Source: Promethearchaeota archaeon (lineage in GTDB: Archaea > Asgardarchaeota > Lokiarchaeia > Sigyniarchaeales > SOKP01). Taken from it: 6,869 nucleotides of DNA. The stretch is from the NCBI GenBank assembly GCA_030606095.1, contig JAUWHC010000138.1, positions 1 through 6,869 of the forward strand, in the 5' to 3' direction. Every line of letters starts with the position of its first letter. Positions within the stretch are counted from its first letter, which is position 1. Below are positions 4,342-6,869 of this stretch, in pieces. The notes under the pieces were generated by a model that was not told where the DNA came from, did no database searches, and saw only the letters and a program-made list of their open reading frames with translations. Made by a program: the position numbers and the translations under genes.

Positions 4342-6219
4342 TTAAATCGGACTCACTTTTTCAATTATTTTCTTAACGAATCTTTTCCCTATTGTTTTTA
4401 CTCCTCTTCCAATAAGCTGTTTTCGGGTGATTATACCTTCCTTGTAAGCGGTATAGTCGGCCTTTATCTTTTCCCAATCAGATGCAAGGTGATCTTTCAA
4501 ATATGCTTCGAGGTCGTCCACATTGTCAAAGATTAGTTCGATCTGAGAGGTGTATTCTTTGATTAACTCGGTATCGCTCTTAATGTCGTCCAATTTGATG
4601 CTAAAATCTCTTAACAAGTCTGTAACCTTCTCAGATCGATCGCTCATTGCCTTTACTACTAACTTCGAGCCCTCCTCTGCTTTCTGTATGGCCACAGATA
4701 ACGCAACATCCTGCTTGTCATATAATCCTTCAGCAAACGCTTCTATCTTCACGAAACCTTCGTCTTGAGATCCTTTCATATCTTGTAATAAAGCAAAATT
4801 GCAATTCTTAACAATTTGTTCTATTTTCGATTCTAAATCCGTCAAATTAAGGTGACTATCAACGACAAGTTTTTTCTCTTCCATAAAATCTACCTTGCGG
4901 TCGAACTCTCGCTTCGAGATCGGTTTAGGCGTAAGTAAATTACACACATAGCAAATCTCATATGGACTAATCTGGATAGTTTGTTGTTTTCCTATAGGAT
5001 CAGTGTAAGTTATTATACCTTCTATCATATCACCTACGCAGCTTTCCTGGGCGTTCAGTTTAAAGGTAGGGCTCTCAAATGAGCCAGGTTTTAAGTTACT
5101 TATTGTATATTTATCCAAATGGGCCCTTAAACCCCGTGGAACCGATGTTAAAATAATCTGGATGTTTGTGATTACAAACTGCGAATTATTCTTGACTTTT
5201 ACCTTGTAATAAAAAACGCTTTGGCTCCCCTCAACCTTCCAATCGCCCCCTCTTAATACTTCAATGTCGTTAGGAGAAAACTCCCCTGAAACTCTGGATT
5301 CTTTAAAAGTTGTCTTTTTTATTCCCTCTCTTAAAGGTTTAAAGCTGGATTCCTTGCTTTTCTCTATAGTTCCTTTTGAAATTGGAGTTTTTGCAAAATA
5401 AATTGTGTTTCCTCTGATTTTCGCTTCGAGTTGTCTTTTAAGTATCAACTTTTCTACAATTTTCCTAAGTTCAGTTATTTCTATTTCTGTCTTCGATTGA
5501 ATGTCTCCGAAGGATATCTCTTCATATATTAACGGTAAATCTTTTATGTATTGGATGGCCTCATCCTTGGCTTTCTCATTCTTCCAGCAATACTTAACCA
5601 ATTCCGGAATGTTTTTAATAGTAGAAGCATAAGACGTTTTAAAACGCTTTTTTACCCATTTATGCACGGGATTTTCATAAAGCCCTAGCCGTGTTAATTT
5701 ATTCAAGCCACTAAATCCTTTAATCTCTTCAATGCTATTGCTATTCAAATATAATTCTTGCAGATTTGTAAGGTTTTCTAAGCCCGTAATTTCTGAAATG
5801 CTATTGTTACGCAGAGATAATTTTTGTAGGTCTGAAAGGTTTTCTAAGCCTGTAATCACTTCAATGCTAATATTACACAAATATAATACTTGTAGGGCTG
5901 AAAGGATATCTAAGCCTGTAATCTCTTCAATGCTATTGCTATGCAAATTTAATACTTGTAGATTTATAAGGTTTTCTAAGCCCGTAATCTCTTCAATGCT
6001 ATTGCTATGCAAATATAACTCTTGTAAGCCTGAAAGGTTTTCTAAACCCGTAATTTTTGCAATACTATTATTATGCAAATTTAATACTTGTAGGGCTGAA
6101 AGGTTCTTTATTCCTTTAATTTCGCTGATATCGGTAATTTGTCTGAACGAAAGATCTAAAGTCATCAATCCTTTAATCGTTAAAACTTTGTATTTCTTTT
6201 TTTTATTGATAACAATCAT
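4342..6219 (-). CDS. Leucine-rich-repeat protein with winged-helix-like, beta-sandwich and helical domains
   Basis: This 625-residue protein has no signal peptide or membrane helix and should be cytoplasmic. Residues 20-174 hold seven 22-residue SDS22-type leucine-rich repeats (pattern LQxLxLxxNxIxxITGLENL), closed by a cap at 175-190. A helical/winged-helix or PCI-like segment follows (about 213-278, ending EAKIRGNTIYFA). Residues 315-425 look like an Ig- or appendage-like beta-sandwich (YYKVKVKNNSQF..., GIITYTDP..., ISPYEICYVCNLLTPKPI). The rest is a long helical, partly coiled-coil region ending in a basic tail (GKRFVKKIIEKVSPI). LRRs and appendage folds bind proteins, so a scaffold or adaptor role is likely; no enzymatic motif is seen. 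GTGAT five bases before the ATG supports the start. The gene lies between the vps4-like and ESCRT-III genes and shares a transcript with the 51-residue gene. Domain calls after the LRRs are by eye; the function is inferred. Confidence 0.85.
   Translation of the reverse strand: MIVINKKKKYKVLTIKGLMTLDLSFRQITDISEIKGIKNLSALQVLNLHNNSIAKITGLENLSGLQELYLHSNSIEEITGLENLINLQVLNLHSNSIEEITGLDILSALQVLYLCNISIEVITGLENLSDLQKLSLRNNSISEITGLENLTNLQELYLNSNSIEEIKGFSGLNKLTRLGLYENPVHKWVKKRFKTSYASTIKNIPELVKYCWKNEKAKDEAIQYIKDLPLIYEEISFGDIQSKTEIEITELRKIVEKLILKRQLEAKIRGNTIYFAKTPISKGTIEKSKESSFKPLREGIKKTTFKESRVSGEFSPNDIEVLRGGDWKVEGSQSVFYYKVKVKNNSQFVITNIQIILTSVPRGLRAHLDKYTISNLKPGSFESPTFKLNAQESCVGDMIEGIITYTDPIGKQQTIQISPYEICYVCNLLTPKPISKREFDRKVDFMEEKKLVVDSHLNLTDLESKIEQIVKNCNFALLQDMKGSQDEGFVKIEAFAEGLYDKQDVALSVAIQKAEEGSKLVVKAMSDRSEKVTDLLRDFSIKLDDIKSDTELIKEYTSQIELIFDNVDDLEAYLKDHLASDWEKIKADYTAYKEGIITRKQLIGRGVKTIGKRFVKKIIEKVSPI
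5698..6162 (-). repeat. Seven tandem 66-bp repeats encoding the LRR array
   Basis: The LRR region consists of in-frame 66-bp units. Several adjacent copies are nearly identical at the DNA level; for example, TCTTCAATGCTATTGCTATG recurs on the plus strand. This points to recent duplication or gene conversion. The fifth unit has Ile where the conserved Asn of LxLxxN normally sits (LYLCNISI). Confidence 0.8.
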
Positions 6220-6224
6220 TCTAA

Positions 6225-6229
6225 ATCAC
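6225..6229 (-). promoter_or_regulatory. Ribosome-binding site of the LRR gene
   Basis: GTGAT on the minus strand lies five bases before the ATG at 6219 and matches part of the archaeal anti-Shine-Dalgarno complement GGTGATC. It falls in the 24-base gap after the upstream 51-residue gene, which supports translation from a shared mRNA. Confidence 0.5.
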
Positions 6230-6243
6230 TTTTATTTGTGTAG

Positions 6244-6399
6244 TTAAATTATTCCTATAAGAATATATTCGGTAGAACATCCCTTACCAGGATTGTGAAG
6301 CAATACTTTTAATAAGTCCGCATATTGCGTATATAAGGATCGTAATTGCATATACTCTTTAATCTGCTCTTCGTAAAATCTTAAGCTTTCTTTTTCCAC
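6244..6399 (-). CDS. Small GTG-start protein upstream of the LRR gene (51 aa)
   Basis: I do not recognise this protein. A GTG at 6399 opens a 51-codon frame reading MEKESLRFYEEQIKEYMQLR and onward to a TAA at 6244-6246. Its composition (Glu, Lys, Tyr, Leu, regularly spaced hydrophobics) predicts one long amphipathic helix or coiled coil over about residues 2-35, followed by a short loop (HNPGKG) and a hydrophobic tail (YILIGII). AAAGGAG, a strong Shine-Dalgarno, lies at 6411-6417, eleven bases before the GTG. The frame is open from just after a TAA at 6429-6431 and has no ATG before the GTG. The LRR gene starts 24 bases after its stop on the same strand, so the two are probably co-transcribed and the small protein may be a partner. 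A decayed larger gene is the alternative. Confidence 0.55.
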   Translation of the reverse strand: MEKESLRFYEEQIKEYMQLRSLYTQYADLLKVLLHNPGKGCSTEYILIGII

Positions 6400-6410
6400 G
6401 TCTTCTGCTT

Positions 6411-6417
6411 CTCCTTT
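6411..6417 (-). promoter_or_regulatory. Shine-Dalgarno of the 51-residue gene
   Basis: AAAGGAG on the minus strand is the strongest ribosome-binding sequence in the window. It lies 11 bases before the GTG at 6399, slightly long spacing, and it decides that start since no ATG exists upstream in the frame. Confidence 0.5.
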
Positions 6418-6431
6418 AGGATAATAATCTT

Positions 6432-6582
6432 AAAAAATAAATATTAAGTAAATAATGAAAAATAAATATTAAATAAATAGTATTAATAAATAAAATAAGT
6501 ATCGAACTAGATTAGCTATAAATATTAATAATTTTTTAAGATAAACAAGATAAACAATTAATTTAAAAAGGTTTTATTATCA
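6432..6582. promoter_or_regulatory. AT-rich divergent promoter region with 22-bp direct repeats
   Basis: This almost pure A/T stretch separates the minus-strand LRR unit from the plus-strand vps4-like gene and must carry both promoters. A 22-base sequence at 6433-6454 recurs at 6458-6479 with one difference, a 25-base period, and a looser third copy may follow. The repeats could bind a regulator or simply be low-complexity expansion. Confidence 0.45.
6517..6524 (+). promoter_or_regulatory. TATA box of the vps4-like gene
   Basis: TATAAATA is a near-consensus archaeal TATA box preceded by less A/T-rich sequence (CTAGATTAGC). Transcription would start near 6547, giving a leader of about 36 bases before the TTG at 6583, with AAAAGG (6566-6571) as a weak ribosome-binding site. 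Confidence 0.5.
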
Positions 6583-6869
6583 TTGAGTAGTGTTGAAAGT
6601 AAACTATATCAATATGCTGTTCAAGAAGCACAAGCTGCGGTTGCGTTAGACGAAAAGGGACAATATAGACAAGCGCTAAATAAATATCAAAGAGCCGCAG
6701 AAATTCTAATTCAATTCGTACAATATAACAAAAACCCAATAATGGTTAGAAAATGTCACGATCAAATTGAACAGTATATTAATCGTGCTAATGTACTAAA
6801 AGTACATTTAAGTGGACCTCGTGCTCGAAAAGGAAGACCTCCTATTGGTACGAGTGAAGCCAAAGATGG
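6583..6869 (+). CDS. Vps4-like AAA+ ATPase, N-terminal MIT domain (partial, runs off the window)
   Basis: The frame is open from a TTG at 6583 to the window edge (95 codons). The visible product is a MIT domain: three helices at about residues 4-24 (KLYQYAVQEAQAAVALDEKG), 26-48 (YRQALNKYQRAAEILIQFV) and 54-76 (MVRKCHDQIEQYINRANVLK), matching the DxxGxYxxALxxYxxAxExL pattern of Vps4. A basic Gly/Pro-rich linker (GPRARKGRPP) follows, as expected before an AAA+ domain that lies outside the window. Vps4 disassembles and remodels ESCRT-III polymers; its MIT domain binds MIM motifs such as the one at the end of the ESCRT-III encoded nearby. TTG is chosen because the frame has no ATG or GTG between the in-frame stop at 6559-6561 and the MIT helices. 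Another MIT protein (spastin- or katanin-like) is possible but less likely beside ESCRT-III. Confidence 0.85.
   Translation, partial: MSSVESKLYQYAVQEAQAAVALDEKGQYRQALNKYQRAAEILIQFVQYNKNPIMVRKCHDQIEQYINRANVLKVHLSGPRARKGRPPIGTSEAKD

Noticed and set aside
4550..4768. Plus-strand 72-codon frame
   Set aside because: Antisense to the helical tail of the LRR protein, with no start signal.
5732..6247. Plus-strand 171-codon frame with repeats
   Set aside because: It is the antisense shadow of the LRR array; its apparent repeats merely mirror the 66-bp units.
4291..6261. 11-bp inverted match (CTTATAGGAAT at 4291-4301, complement at 6251-6261) flanking the LRR gene
   Set aside because: Matches of this length are expected several times by chance in a window of this size; flanks do not extend and no transposase is present.

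Overview
The window looks like part of an Asgard archaeal chromosome, most likely Lokiarchaeia-like. It is strongly AT-rich with short archaeal TATA-type promoters. It carries an intron-containing tRNA gene and eukaryote-like ESCRT genes: a Snf7-family ESCRT-III protein, and the N-terminal MIT domain of what is most probably the Vps4 ATPase. The lineage is inferred from gene content; no marker gene allows a firm placement.

Layout, left to right. Positions 1-324 hold no clear gene, only a perfect hairpin and a short doubtful frame. At 325-588 (+) lies the first 87 residues of a SAM-dependent methyltransferase that stops abruptly. Positions 616-1272 hold, on the minus strand, an intact tRNA-Gly(GCC) with a ~27-nt intron, a frameshifted small basic gene, a 73-residue helical gene, and then a second degraded copy of the tRNA-Gly 3' half in the same orientation. 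This is the arrangement left by an element that integrated at a tRNA 3' end and then decayed. Next, all on the minus strand, come a PfkB sugar kinase (2264-3271) followed by a multi-spanning membrane protein (1367-2230), the ESCRT-III gene (3375-4001) ending in a T11 tract, a 340-base spacer with a 14-bp direct repeat, and a two-gene unit made of a 51-residue GTG-start gene (6244-6399) and a 625-residue leucine-rich-repeat protein (4342-6219). A very AT-rich divergent promoter region separates that unit from the vps4-like gene (6583 to the window edge, +, TTG start).

How it fits together. The ESCRT-III protein ends in a MIM1-like helix and the vps4-like product begins with a MIT domain; in eukaryotes and TACK archaea such motifs bind each other so that the ATPase can remodel ESCRT-III polymers. 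Between these partners sits the LRR protein, with an apparent winged-helix segment, an appendage-like beta-sandwich and a long helical tail. Its position suggests a lineage-specific adaptor or regulator of the ESCRT machinery, but that is inference from neighbourhood and architecture only. The kinase and membrane protein appear to be a separate transcription unit.
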